Notes under the pieces: model-generated
What the model saw: only the letters and a program-made list of their open reading frames with translations
What the model was told of the DNA's origin: nothing
Databases searched by the model: none
NCBI GenBank assembly: GCA_029961685.1
Contig: JARWKL010000001.1
Coordinates: forward strand, 51,610,062-51,674,061
Direction: 5' to 3'
From: Aristolochia californica
Taxonomy: Eukaryota; Streptophyta; Magnoliopsida; Piperales; Aristolochiaceae
Length of the DNA stretch: 64,000 bases
Part shown: piece after piece, positions 13,061 through 23,808 of the stretch
How the letters are laid out: the number at the start of each line of letters is the position of its first letter
Position numbering within the stretch: position 1 is the first letter of the stretch
Translations under genes and position numbers: made by a program

Positions 13061-13679
13061 AAAGGTTTGGCCGGACTGGTGGCGTTTCTTATAGCGCTTT
13101 TTTGCGTGGAGGTGAGAAACGTGTAGGGTATAGTGGGCCACCGCCACTGGGCCTACTGAATTTTCGTGAGGCAACAAGAAGAAAAAACGGCTGGAATAGG
13201 CTGGAGTTGCGACAGTTGTTGGCGCTCCGCGCTACCGACCTGTTTGTATCCTGTAATACGGTATGCACATGTAAGTGATGCTGGCAGTCTTGAGCCTTGG
13301 GTTAGGTTTGCCGATGGGCAACCTGCTGTCAACCGTTTATTTTTTCAAAAAAAAAAAAAAAACTGCTAGCTACATAGTCAAAATTTATGTTGATAAACCC
13401 AACTTGAGGAAGCTTCCAATAGCTTTCTGAAAAGTATTTTTAAAATTTGTTGGATGATGCTATTGAGAAATATGAACATTCTGCAAAACCATTTAATTTG
13501 AGAAAAAAATCTTTAAAACTTTCATTCTAAGTGTGTAACTAAAATAAGGCATGAGAAAGAGATATGGTATATAGTTTCATGATGCTAGGGTCCTATGAGG
13601 CGCAATTGAGCTGAGATTTGAAGTCATTTATAACCTAAAGTGGAAACATCAAGACTCTTATATACGCAACGACAAAATA
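13061..13679. other. Intergenic DNA with two TGGGCC motifs
   Basis: Two TGGGCC motifs (site II type, common in housekeeping promoters) lie at about 13135 and 13147, and a poly-A tract at about 13349-13362. No gene recognised. Confidence 0.45.
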
Positions 13680-14919
13680 CTTTAACTTGAGATATGTTCG
13701 AGACACTTAAGGGTCCTCATACATCTGAGTTAATTAATCAAAAGGGAGAAACTCCTTTGAGTTCAGTTCAAGGAAAATATGTTGTCCTCTAATGTTTGCT
13801 CAACTGACGGATTTTACAATTGAAGTTTAATAAAGTTTTTAAAGATAAAAATAAGTGTTGAAGCGATGTTGTTATGGATGACCAAACCAATTTTACCATA
13901 ACCGTGCCTCTATCTGAGAAGTGGCAATCACAATGACTGGAGGCAAGTTCAAGTAATAAAACCCCCCTATTCATGGCTGGCACCAATCGCCTACTTCGTT
14001 GTGAGATCCTAGAAAACACAAGAAGAAGGTGAAAAGGTATTGGAACAATTAAATTGTTTTGTTAATTGGCTAACAAATAAAAAAATTAAGAAAAAAATGA
14101 GGGACAAATAGGACATCGGTAAGTGGAAGAGATGGTGTAACAGAGGAGGATCTCTTCCCAAGAACTTTGGTTTAGGAGTCGTCGGCTATGGTAACAAACT
14201 TGTTTGGTAGACATGGAGATAGGGAATGTAACAGATTCGTATTACCTGTACGATGCTCGGAGGCCAAGTCCATAATCCAGGATGAAGAGTCAGAAGTAGC
14301 AGAAATCATACTTGAAGCAGTGGTGGCAACAACAGTAGTTGAAGATGTTGGAGAAGATGGAGAGGATACCACGAGTTTTCATCTTCAATAAGAGTTCATA
14401 ATCATCATTCATGATAGTCTTCTTTCCTCTTTGTGATTCAGATTGGTCTGCATTCTTCTCATTTTGAACTGAGGATTGGTTGGCAATGACTTAGTCTGGT
14501 TTGCTATGAAGCTTCCAACTGGTATCCACCAGATGGTTTAGTCCACCACAGTTAGTGTAGACTTACTTATCTGACCTTGAAGAACCAAAGCCAGTTCTAC
14601 CACCTCTAGCTCGACCTCCTCCATAATTTCTACCGCGACTTTGGGTGTTAGAAGATGTATCTCTATTTTCGGAGTATATAGCAGATGATACTTCAGTATG
14701 AGAGGTGGAGGAAGGATCTAGTATTCGAAGTAATGTTGCACTTCTGTCATCAAATGATGAAAGTGCGGAGGAGATAAGGAGTTGGGTTTTGGCTACTTCA
14801 AGATATGACTTGATATTTGACAAGCAAATAGCAATTGCTAAGGCCTCCCGTTACTTTTCTTGAACATATATATCTGTGGAATAGAGCTGTGTAATTTTTC
14901 ACTCTTAAATCAACTCTCT
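13680..14919 (-). pseudogene. Copia III, gag C-terminus to integrase N-terminus (truncated)
   Basis: Minus-strand remnants occur in order: late gag with a GGGRARGG-type basic stretch (14823-14563); zinc-knuckle-like NCGGLNH; protease region WIMDLASEH, with DLA replacing the catalytic DSG/DTG, at about 14372-14172; and the gag-pre-integrase domain (14019-13789). Similarity stops at about 13681, just inside integrase, so RT, RNase H and the 3' LTR are missing. The 5' half of the same element resumes at 30579, because Copia I inserted into its gag. Confidence 0.72.
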
Positions 14920-14924
14920 AAACC

Positions 14925-15302
14925 TGTAGAATTTAGGACTCCTTCATATTAATCTTGAGCCAAAGAGGGAGAGGAGAAGGAGAAGAAGGAGAGGAAAAAG
15001 AGAAAAAAAGAGAAATGAGAGAGATTTTAGAGATTAGATTGCAAGAGAAGGGAGAGGAGACTTTGGACGAGATTGAGAAGTGAGGAGAGAACTTAATGCT
15101 TTACCTCTTAGCTAAGGGCCTCTATTTACAGTTTTTACAATGCCCTTAGGGCTACAACATTACACGAGAAGAGACATAAATAGACAAGTAATTACATATT
15201 TATGTCATCTTTATGAGAAGACTTCTTATTTACCATTATGCCACATCTTGAACGTGTGAGATTTCTTCCTTGGACGTGTGGGCTTGAGCCCATCTCCTAA
15301 CA
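14925..15302 (-). repeat. Copia I 3' LTR
   Basis: About 378 bp, reading TGTTAGG...TCTACA on the minus strand, with a purine-rich tract (AGATTAAGGGAG on the minus strand) just inside it at about 15303-15316. It aligns with 30221-30573. Confidence 0.82.
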
Positions 15303-15307
15303 CTCCC

Positions 15308-16640
15308 TTAATCTAGAGGAGAGAAAACATCATAAATACCCAACTTGCCACATATAAAAGATAGGATCTCAAATGCAACTGGTTTAGTAAGAATATCTAC
15401 TACTTGCTCTTGTGATGAAACATGTTTAAGGAAGATTATACCCACATGAAATTTCTCTTGTATAAAGTGGTAGTTCACCTCAATGTGTTTGGTCCTTTCA
15501 TGAATAGCTGCTTGGTTATCACAATACAGACCCACAAAACCTTCTTTATAAAATCCTAATTCGATAAAAAGGGACCTAATCCATAGGAGTTCACTGTGTG
15601 AGCCATAGCCTTGTATTTTGCTTCTGCACTAGATCTCGCAACCATATTTTGCTCCTTGCTTCTCTAGAAATGGACTTCCTATCATCAAGTGATCCATCCC
15701 AATCTGCACCTAAGAAACCTTCTATATTGAAGAAACCATTTTTCTTATCAAGTAATCCTCTTCTTGGGGCTCCTTTTAAGTATCGTAATATCCTTTCCAA
15801 GGCTTGTCGATGGGTAAGTCTTGGTTTATGCATGTATTGATGCATCACACTTACAACATATTATATGTCTGGTCTAGTTACCATGAGGTAGCTAAGTTTT
15901 TCCACAAGTCTGTGATATTTGCCACTATCGAGATCTTCTCCAGAACTTACATATAATTTAATATTCGCATCCATTGGTGATTAAGCTAGGCAGCACCCCA
16001 TCATTCCCATTTCTTCAAGGAGGTCTGAGACATACTTCCTTTGAGATAATAATATTATCTCATATTTGGACTGAAGAACTTCTATGCCTAGAAAATAATT
16101 TAGAAGTCCAAGATTTTTAGTTTTAAATTAATGACATATCATGCTTTTGACTTCTTGTATGTTATTGATATCATTGCCGGTTAAAACAACATCATCAAAA
16201 TACACAACCAATAATATCTTTCCTTTCGAGGTATCTTTAATAAATATTGAATGATCTACTGAGCATCGGCGAAGTCCAAATCGTAATAATGTTTGGCTAA
16301 ATTTATCAAGCCAGGCCCGATGGGACTGTTTAAACCCATATAAGAACTTCTATAAGCCGTATACGGATTCCCCCTCAATCACATAGCATATAAATTTCCT
16401 CGTGTATATCACCATTTAAGAAAATATTTTTGACATCGAGTTGATAAACAGGCCATGAAGAGTTAGAGGCAAGTGATAACAGGATACATACCGAATTCAA
16501 CTTGGGAATAGGAGAGGTTTCCTCATAATCCACTCCATAATATTGAGTATACTCTTTAGAAACGAGGTGGGCCTTAAGGTGAGCAACGTGCCCATCTGAA
16601 TTATGTTTAATGGTAAAAACCCATTTACAACCCATCGGTT
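15308..16640 (-). pseudogene. Copia I reverse transcriptase / RNase H remnant
   Basis: Minus-strand pieces of the copia RT domain include MGCKWVFTIKHNSDG and YQLDVKNIFLNGDIHEEIYM (16635-16375). After a broken stretch come the RNase H region with YLKGAPRRGLL and LGADWDGSLDDRKS (15848-15591) and YCDNQAA with ERTKHIEVNYHFIQEK (15535-15308). In life this enzyme copies element RNA into DNA inside the gag particle. Frameshifts and stops interrupt it repeatedly, and a valid YVDD box is not in an open frame. Confidence 0.75.
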
Positions 16641-16849
16641 GCTTACCTGTCGGAAGCGGTGCTAAGTTTCATGTCTGATTTTCATATAAAGCTTGCATTT
16701 CCTAGTCCATAGCTGCCTTCCATCTCGAATGTTTCAGGGCCTCATGATAGGATAACGGAATAGAGATGGAAGAAAGAGATGTTTATAACATGTGGAAGAC
16801 AATCGAAGGTGAGAAATAAAGTTGGAGATAGGATGAGAAATAGTGCAAG

Positions 16850-18131
16850 TACAAAGTTATTTTCTTAGAGCAATGGGCCAAGTATCAAAATGTGAACTAA
16901 ATAGAATAGGGGAAGAAGGACTTACCTCAGTAGGATCTGAAAACTCCATAGGTGTGGTGTCGGCCGATGCTTTAGGGGGGGGGAGTGACATTGGCATTAA
17001 AGGACACAAATGGACGAGGAGTGGCAAGAGGGAATGAAAGACTCGGAGGAGCATCATTCGAGGAATAGAATAAGGTATCTTAAAAAAAGGTCACATCTCT
17101 AAACACAAGTAACAGTTAAAGGGTAGGATTATAATTGACATAATCATTTTGGGTGTGAGAGTAACCCAAGAAAATGCACTTCATAGAATAAGGAGCAAGT
17201 TTACTTTTCTGAGCAGATATGAGATGGACAAAACAAGCACACCCAAAGACCTTTACGGGAAGAGAAAATGGATCTTCACTAGGAAATAATACAAAATATG
17301 GAGTCTCATGACCAAGTACAGAAGAAGGTAACCTATTGATAAGGAAACAGGGCGTAAGTTTGATATGAGGCCAATAAAAGTAGGGTACCTTCATGGAGTA
17401 GAGGAGGCTTCGAGCAACCTCAAGGAGATGACGGTTCTTTCTTTCAACAACACCATTCTGTTGAGGTGTGTAGGCACATGATGTTTGAGGGATAAGGTCA
17501 TTTATCTTGATAGAAGGACTGAAACTCACTAGACAAGTATTCTTTAGCATTATCAGACCTAAGTACTTGAATTTTCTTGCCAAACTGGGTTAATATCAAA
17601 GCATGAAAGACCTTAAAGATAGTAAATGTTTTAGATCTTTCTTTAAATAGATATAACCAAGTAATCCAGGTAAAATCATCAACAAAAGTAACAACAAATT
17701 TAACTTGAGAAATGTTGGAGATACTCAAAGGTCCTCATACATCAGTGTGAACTAGAGAAAGTGGAGCAAAACTTTTATTTGTAGGGCGAGGATAATATGT
17801 ACTCCTATGGTATTTTCTTAACTGACAAACCTCACATTTTAAATTAGACAAAGACTTTAAAGAAGAAAATAAATGCCGAAGAGAAGATGTAGAAGGATGA
17901 CAAAGCCGGTTGTGCCAAAGTTGTACCTCGGATGGAGAATATGAAAGTGCAGCTAATGGAGGCAAGTCCAAGTAATACAAACCCCCCCTTTTTATGACCT
18001 CCACCAACCACTCACTTCGTTGTTAGATCCTAAAATACACAAGAAGAAGGTGAGAAGGTGACAGAGCAATTTAGATGTTTTGCGAGCTGACTTATTGAGA
18101 GTAAGTTTAAAGGGAATTGAGGAACAAATAT
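16850..18131 (-). pseudogene. Copia I gag-pre-integrase / integrase remnant
   Basis: Minus-strand order is: gag-pre-integrase with LWHNRLCHPS and CEVCQLRKYHRS (18007-17735); the integrase start with VTFVDDFTWITW and RSDNAKEY (17728-17498); then PQQNGVVERKN and WPHIKLTPCFLINRLP (17583-17116). The second catalytic Asp (RSDN) and the Glu (VVERKN) can be seen. The domain is split over at least two frames. The upper end is the TRIM insertion point at 18132-18136. Confidence 0.75.
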
Positions 18132-18202
18132 GACATTGTTATGGTCTTGGCTTAAGTACTTGGCTTTCCGCTACCTACCAGGCTGGTCTTTTGGGTAGTA
18201 TT

Positions 18203-18840
18203 TGTTAAATTTAGGACCTCTTTACCATAATCACGAGCAAAAGAAAGAATAAAGAAAAAGAGAGAAAATGTGAGAAAACCTCTAGGGTAGAGCAAAAAAA
18301 ATTAAAAGGGAAATGATAAGTTGCGCCAAGCAAGGAGAGGGAGAGAGAGAACAAACTCGGGATTGAATGTGTTGCTTGATTAATTCCGAATTACAACCTC
18401 TCTATTTATGGGAGAAGAGGAGGTCGAGTTCTGATACAAGTTGTCATTCAATCCTAATTACATTCTAATTCTAACTCTTCAATATAAGTAAGTCTATTTA
18501 AAGTAGAACTCCTAGAAGACTAATTGGAGTAGAACTAGGAGTTCTTTCTTATCCACGTGAATATAAGGGATAAGTCAGCTTGTGTCCTTATCCTAGTGGG
18601 CCCCTCATGATTCTCCTGTGCACCTTGATAATTGTGCCAACTCGTGAGATCTTGTGGGCCCCACTTGATCTTCAAGTCTTCTAAATCAACTCAACTTGTG
18701 CTTCTTGATTCCTTTATTCGAGCTTGCTTTGGGAGATGACTCTTCTTAGTGTCCCAAGTCCTCTAGGATTATTCTTGATGACTTACGTCCTCATGGTGGG
18801 TCCCACCAGCTCGAGCCATGGTGGGCTCCACATTGTAACA
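18203..18840 (-). repeat. Copia II 3' LTR
   Basis: 638 bp, TGTTACAATGTGG...AAATTTAACA on the minus strand. Nearly the same length as the 5' copy and visibly very similar. A related solo LTR lies at 55203-55800. Confidence 0.87.
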
Positions 18841-18966
18841 CTCCCCCTCAAGCTGGGGGTGGGAAGACGCCATAAACACCCAACTTGCTGCATATGGTAG
18901 ACATGATCTTGTGAGTGACTAGTTTGGTGAGGATGTCTGTAACTTGATTTTGTGAGGAGATGTGCT

Positions 18967-19377
18967 TCAAGGATAAGAGACCAGCTTGGAATTTTTCTCG
19001 TATAAAGTGGCAATCAACTTCAATGTTTTTGTCCTCTCATAGAAGTCTGGATTTGATGCAATATGTATTGCTGCTTGGTTGTCACAATATAGATCCATTG
19101 GAGCTTCTTTATAAAATCCCAATTCAATAAGAAGGGACATTATCCATAAAAGTTCACTTACAGTGTGTGCCATGGCTCTGTATTCTGCTTCTGCACTGGA
19201 CCATGCTACCACATTCTTTTTTTTGCTTTTCCATGTAACCAGATATCCTCCAACCATCATGCAAAACCCAGAAGTAGATTTTCTATCATCAGGGGATCCA
19301 GCCCAGTCTGCATCCGCGAATCCCTCAATGTAGAAGTGTCCATGTTTTTTTATAGAGGAGCCCCTGTCAGATAACAT
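18967..19377 (-). pseudogene. Copia II RNase H region
   Basis: 136-residue frame with the copia RNase H signatures FADADWAGSPDDRKSTSGFC, SSAEAEYRAMA and YCDNQAAIHIASNP. It removes the RNA strand during reverse transcription. It overlaps the end of the RT frame (19350) in another register, so a frameshift separates RT from RNase H. Its tail loses the expected HFIREK-type ending through a second shift near 18990. Confidence 0.82.
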
Positions 19378-20360
19378 AGTATCCTCTCAAATGCTTGCCA
19401 ATGACTAAGTTGTGGTTTGTGCATGTACTGACTTACCACACTTACTGCATATGAAATATCTAGCCTCGTTACACATAGGTAAATAAGACGCCCTACTAAC
19501 CTTTGATATTTGCCAATATCCACATCTTCTCCAATGCCTCCACATAACTTTGTATTTGCATCCATAGGAGTGTCTACTGGTTTGCATCCCAACATACTTG
19601 TTTCTTCTAGTAGATCAAGGGCATATTTTCTTTGGGATAGAATAATCCCATGTCTGGATTGTAAGACCTCAATACGTAAAAAGTATTTCAGTAATCCAAG
19701 ATCATTTGTCTTGAATTCAACACATATTTTTTGTTTTATTTTTTGAATGCCCTCAGAGTCACTTCTAGTTAAAATGACATCATCAACATAAACAACTAGA
19801 ATCACCTTACCTCTTGTTATGTTCTCAATAAATACTGAGTGGTCTGCAGAGCATCTGTAAAAACCTACCCGTATGAGGGCTTGACTAAAATTTTCAAACC
19901 ATGCCCGTGGGGATTGCTTTAGCCCATATAGAGATTTTTTAAGGAGACACTTGGACTCCCCCTCAACCACATATCCAGGTGGTTGGTGCATATAAATTTC
20001 TTCTTTTATAACTCCATTGAGAAAGGTTTTTTTGACATCCAGTTGATATATTGGCCATGATGAATTAGCTGTCAAGGATAATAATATATGTATCGAGGTC
20101 ATTTTTGCCACTGGAGAGAATGTCTCATCATAATCAATGCCATAGCACTTAGTGTATCCTTGAGCAACCAGTCGAGCTTTCAGTCGTGCAATAGTCCCAT
20201 CCGGATTATGTTTAATTATATAAATCCACTTGCAACCAACGGGTTTTTTGTCTATAGGTAGAGGAACAAGTGACCATTTATGATTTTCATTGAGTGCCTT
20301 CATTTCTTCATCCATTGATGTCTTCCACCTTGGATGTTGTAGAGCCTCCTGATATGACAA
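19350..20360 (-). CDS. Copia II reverse transcriptase domain (open over 336 codons)
   Basis: A long uninterrupted piece of the pol polyprotein. It opens with SYQEALQHPRWKTSMDEEM, then WKWIYIIKHNPDGTIARLKAR-type RT sequence (from residue ~43), YQLDVKKTFLNG (~105-116), PRAWF (151-155), and the catalytic YVDD at 191-194, followed by NDLGLLKYFLRIEV and LVGRLIYLCVTRLDISYAV. This is the complete RVT_2 palm region of a copia element. The ATG at 20360 is an internal Met, not a natural start; in the element this region would be released from a polyprotein. The frame shifts into the RNase H frame at about 19360 and is separated from integrase by another break near 20400-20540. Confidence 0.85.
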   Translation of the reverse strand: MSYQEALQHPRWKTSMDEEMKALNENHKWSLVPLPIDKKPVGCKWIYIIKHNPDGTIARLKARLVAQGYTKCYGIDYDETFSPVAKMTSIHILLSLTANSSWPIYQLDVKKTFLNGVIKEEIYMHQPPGYVVEGESKCLLKKSLYGLKQSPRAWFENFSQALIRVGFYRCSADHSVFIENITRGKVILVVYVDDVILTRSDSEGIQKIKQKICVEFKTNDLGLLKYFLRIEVLQSRHGIILSQRKYALDLLEETSMLGCKPVDTPMDANTKLCGGIGEDVDIGKYQRLVGRLIYLCVTRLDISYAVSVVSQYMHKPQLSHWQAFERILCYLTGAPL

Positions 20361-20542
20361 TGGAACAGATATGTAAGAAATAGAAGAAAAAAACTAACAA
20401 CATAAAGGTGAGAGGCGATAATGAGACACAAAATTGGAGATAGGATGAGAAGTAGAAGGTTGAGTGCATGAACGAGGTTCTTTTCTGATAGCAATAGGGC
20501 GAGTATCAAATTGAGGACCAAAAACAACTGGTGAGGAAGGAC

Positions 20543-21370
20543 TTACCTCTGGTGGATCCGACCACTCGGCAGGTGTGGTATCGGCCATTGTCTCTGGGGC
20601 TGATCAATCTTTGTATCACGAGGCACAACCGGTCTAGGAGAATTTGGTACTGATGACATACCGAGTGGAGAGTTGTCAGAATAATATGATGAGTCTTCAA
20701 AAAATGTGACATCCCTGGACACAAATAAACGCTGCAAAGGGGGACTATAATAAACATAACCCTTTTGTGTTCGAGAGTATCCCAAAAAGATACACTTTAT
20801 AGATTTAGGGTCAAGTTTGTTGTGTCTTGGTAAAGTATTATGAACAAAACATTGACAATCGAAGACTTTTAATGGCAATGCAAACGAATCATCATGTGGT
20901 AAAAGTTTAGAGTAGGGGGATTTAGTTCCAAGAACTGTAGATGGTAGACGATTTATAAGAAAACACGCTGTAAGGATAGCATGGGGCCAATAAAAATATG
21001 GAACTTTCATGGCATATAATAGACCTCGAGCTACCTCAAGAATATGATGATTTTTTCGTTCGGCTACACCATTTTTTTGGGGAGTGTAGGCACATGATGT
21101 CTGATGGATAATGTCATTCTCTTGACAAAAGGAGTCAAGGTCTTTTGAAATATACTCTTTGGCATTATCAGACCGAAGGATTTTTATCTTTGGACCAAAT
21201 TGTGTGAGTACCATCGCATAAAAATATATAAAAATAGATGGTATCTCAAAACACTCCTTAAAAATAAACAACCAAGTTGTGCGAGTGAAATCATCAATAA
21301 AAGTGATAAAATATTTGACTTGAGAAATATTAGAGATACTCAAAGACCCCCAAACATTAGTATGAATCAA
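20543..21370 (-). CDS. Copia II integrase core (open over 275 codons)
   Basis: Integrase inserts the cDNA into the host chromosome using a D,D-35-E active site. Here the first catalytic position reads HTNVWG, with Asn 5 where copia integrases have Asp. The second Asp is in RSDNAKEY (D68) and the Glu in NGVAERKN (E104). Downstream are YFYWPHAILTACFLINRLPS and CIFLGYSRTQKGYVYY, normal for the family. The D-to-N change should inactivate it even though the frame is open. The ATG at 21370 is internal to the polyprotein. Confidence 0.82.
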   Translation of the reverse strand: MIHTNVWGSLSISNISQVKYFITFIDDFTRTTWLFIFKECFEIPSIFIYFYAMVLTQFGPKIKILRSDNAKEYISKDLDSFCQENDIIHQTSCAYTPQKNGVAERKNHHILEVARGLLYAMKVPYFYWPHAILTACFLINRLPSTVLGTKSPYSKLLPHDDSFALPLKVFDCQCFVHNTLPRHNKLDPKSIKCIFLGYSRTQKGYVYYSPPLQRLFVSRDVTFFEDSSYYSDNSPLGMSSVPNSPRPVVPRDTKIDQPQRQWPIPHLPSGRIHQR

Positions 21371-21676
21371 AGAAAAAGGAATGTTATTTTTGACTTCTGG
21401 ACGAGGAGAGTGTGTACTCCTTTAATGTTTACTTAACTGGCATACCTCACAACTGAATTCTGACCTTATCTTAAGAGATGGAAACATATGATGAAGAGAT
21501 TGTATTGAAGGATGTCCCAACCGATTGTGTCATAATCATGTCTCATTCTCAGTAGTAGACACCATATTAACCTTTGGCACGTCCAAGTAGTAGAGCCCCC
21601 CTTATTCATGGCCTCCACCAATCACCTGCTTTGTTATAAGATCCTAAAAAACACATGAAGTAGGTGTGAAGGTAAC

Positions 21677-22081
21677 TTAGCAATTAAAATATTTTGTAAG
21701 CTGACTCACAGAGAGCAAGTTTAAAGGAAAGGAAGGAACAAAAAGAATATCATTGAGCGGAAGTGATGGGTTGACAAAAGTAGAACCTTTTCCTTGGACT
21801 TTGGTTTGAGAACCGTCAACTATGGTAACAAACTTGTGTGAAAGACTCAGAGATAAAGAATGTAATAAATTTTTGTTACCTGTAAGATGCTCGGAGACTC
21901 CTAAATCAATTATCCAAGATGAAGAGGAGGCAGATAGCATACCTGAAGCAGTAGTGGTAGCAGTAGTGGCAGAGGGGATAGGAGAAGACCCTAGCATGGT
22001 CTTTATTTTTTGAAATAATTCATACTCTTCATCAGTAACAATTTTCGGTGCAACTGGTGTTGGGGGATGGTCTGCTTGCAC
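21677..22081 (-). pseudogene. Copia II protease region
   Basis: 134-residue frame with SSWIIDLGVSEHLTGN, where a functional copia protease has DSGAS/T. The catalytic Asp is kept, but Ser is replaced by Leu and Ala by Val. The family-typical LNDILFVPSFPLNLLSVSQLTK follows. The preceding zinc knuckle is degenerate. The gag-pre-integrase segment lies between this and integrase (about 21376-21676) and contains stops. Confidence 0.75.
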
Positions 22082-22195
22082 ATCACTAATGCGGGCTTGA
22101 TTAGCCCTTGTTGATTCTGACTTGTGATTAGCCTTATAGAATATTTATTTATCGTGGCCATATCTACCACAGTAAGTACATGCCCTATAACGGCA

Positions 22196-22623
22196 CTAAT
22201 CTATAGTGTGGCCCCAAAATTTACAATCAGTGCATTTAATATCATTTGTTCTGCTAGCACTATAGGGTCTATGCAGTGTATCAGGGCTTGAATATAGTTT
22301 AGTACATGTCTCCCAAATATGTTTAGCAGTGTCAAGATGAATAACATTACTAGAGACATGTACTTCCATGCTATTTATCAGCCAACCAATTACCAATATA
22401 TCATTCTTCAACCATTTCATATAAAAAAATCATCTTCATCAATAGGTGGTCCTCGGGTAGTGAGGTGACCAAGTAGGTCTTTGGTTATGGGAAACCTCCT
22501 AACCGAGGTGGACCAACTCATAAAATTTGATAACCCACGTACGGGTATGGTGGTGATCTTCAGTATATCACCTTTGATATTCATATTCTCATCAGCCATG
22601 ATGGGCTCTTCTTTTTTTAACAA
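22196..22623 (-). pseudogene. Copia II gag remnant
   Basis: The gag start (ADENMNIKGDILKITTIPVRGLSN, LGHLTTRGPPIDEDD) breaks after FFI, and the frame continues as MKWLKNDILVIGWLINSM with AKHIWETCTKLYSS. Sequence then jumps to zinc-knuckle-like CTDCKFWGHTID, so about half of gag, including most of the capsid-like part, is deleted. Gag would form the particle that packages element RNA, so this copy cannot do so unaided. Confidence 0.75.
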
Positions 22624-23083
22624 AAAACTTCAAATAATATCACCAAGTAGCACTTCTTCAATCAACTCGGTATATGTAAATATAGCACAAATGCGAATTA
22701 TATTTTTTTTTCTAAGAAACCCACTCATAAGAGGCTCAATAGAAATCTTCAAGATCAGGGAAATCTTATGCCAAAAAATAAAAATAAAATCAATAATATG
22801 AGTATGAACTGGTCTCAGCAAACAGAATTTCTAAACCGATAAAACTATTTTGATAGCTCCTTCTAGATTGAGGGGCATACATATTCATAATATAATCAAA
22901 TGAAAGCATTCACATATTCATCCTTGAATCATCATCATAAAACAAGAACTAGTAGCATAAAAGAAAAATTTTTGAACACTTATCTCTCGGCAAGTGTTCT
23001 TCCTTCACACAAGAGTCTTCTTTGAGTGGTGTTGATCATCACTTTTCTAGAGCAATCTTTTGTCGAGGGATCCTAAATATGTT

Positions 23084-23095
23084 GCTCTGATACCA
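23084..23095 (-). other. Copia II primer-binding site
   Basis: Minus strand TGGTATCAGAGC, complementary to the 3' end of initiator tRNA-Met and adjacent to the LTR end at 23096. Confidence 0.88.
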
Positions 23096-23734
23096 TATTG
23101 AATTTAGGACCCCTTTTCCATAATCACGAGCAAAATAAAGAATAAAGAAAAAGAGAGAAAAGGGGAGAAAAGCTCTTGGGTAGAGTAGAAAAAATTAAAA
23201 GGGAAAGGATGAGTTGCGCCAAGCAAGAAGAGGGAGAGAGAGAACAAACTCGGGATTGAATGTGTTGCTTGATTAATTCATAATTACAACCTCTCTATTT
23301 TTAGGAGAGGAGGAGGTAGAGTCCTCATACAAGTTGTCATTCAACTCTAACTGTTCAATATAAGTAAGTCTCAATATAAGTAAGTCTATTCAAACTAGAA
23401 CTCCTAGAAGACTAATTGGAGTAGAACTAAGAGTTCTTTATTATCCACGTGAATATAAGGGATAAGCCAGCTCGTGGCCTTATCCTAGTGGGCTCCTCAT
23501 GATTCTCCAGTGCACCTTGATAATTGTGCCAACTCGTGAGATCTTGTGGGCCCCACTTGATCTTCAAGTCTTCTAAATCAACTCAGTTTGTGCTTCTTGA
23601 TTCCTTTACTCGAGCTTGCTTTGGGAGATGACTCTTTTTGGTGTCCCAAGTCCTCTAGGATTCTTCTTGATGACCTACGTCCTCATGGTGGGTCCCACCA
23701 GCTCGAGCACCATGGTGGGCCCCACATTGTAATA
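23096..23734 (-). repeat. Copia II 5' LTR
   Basis: 639 bp. Terminal bases have decayed relative to the 3' copy (TATT for TGTT, and AATA for AACA at the far end). Contains the same GGATAAG- and TATTTATGG-type LTR internal blocks. Confidence 0.86.
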
Positions 23735-23760
23735 GGGTAGTATTGGCTAGGTGCTTAACA

Positions 23761-23808
23761 TTTGGTATCAGAGGCACTACTTACATTGCGAGTTCGAATC
23801 CTGGAGGG
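23761..23808 (+). other. TRIM internal region with PBS and B-box-like motif
   Basis: TGGTATCAGAGG (23763-23774) follows the LTR after a TT spacer and pairs with initiator tRNA-Met. GAGTTCGAATCC at 23790-23800 resembles the tRNA T-loop / Pol III B-box. A functional Pol III promoter is not implied, since no A-box was recognised. Confidence 0.6.

Larger units (their letters stand above)
18203..23734 (-). mobile_element. Copia II: near full-length copia element
   Basis: LTRs of 638 bp (18203-18840) and 639 bp (23096-23734) bracket gag-protease-integrase-RT-RNase H in standard copia order on the minus strand. The PBS is at 23084-23095, and a polypurine tract (minus strand AGCTTGAGGGGGAG) lies beside the 3' LTR at 18841-18855. 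Both ends abut the same 10 bases, GGGTAGTATT (18193-18202 and 23735-23744), inside the TRIM 5' LTR. Gag and integrase have lesions, so it is probably immobile, but it is the best preserved copia in the window. Confidence 0.87.

Noticed and set aside
15598..15840. 80-codon plus-strand frame in the Copia I RNase H region
   Set aside because: Antisense shadow of the RNase H pseudogene on the minus strand.
23785..23805. Possible tRNA gene because of GAGTTCGAATCC
   Set aside because: No acceptor stem, D-arm or anticodon arm can be drawn around it; it lies in the TRIM interior beside the PBS.
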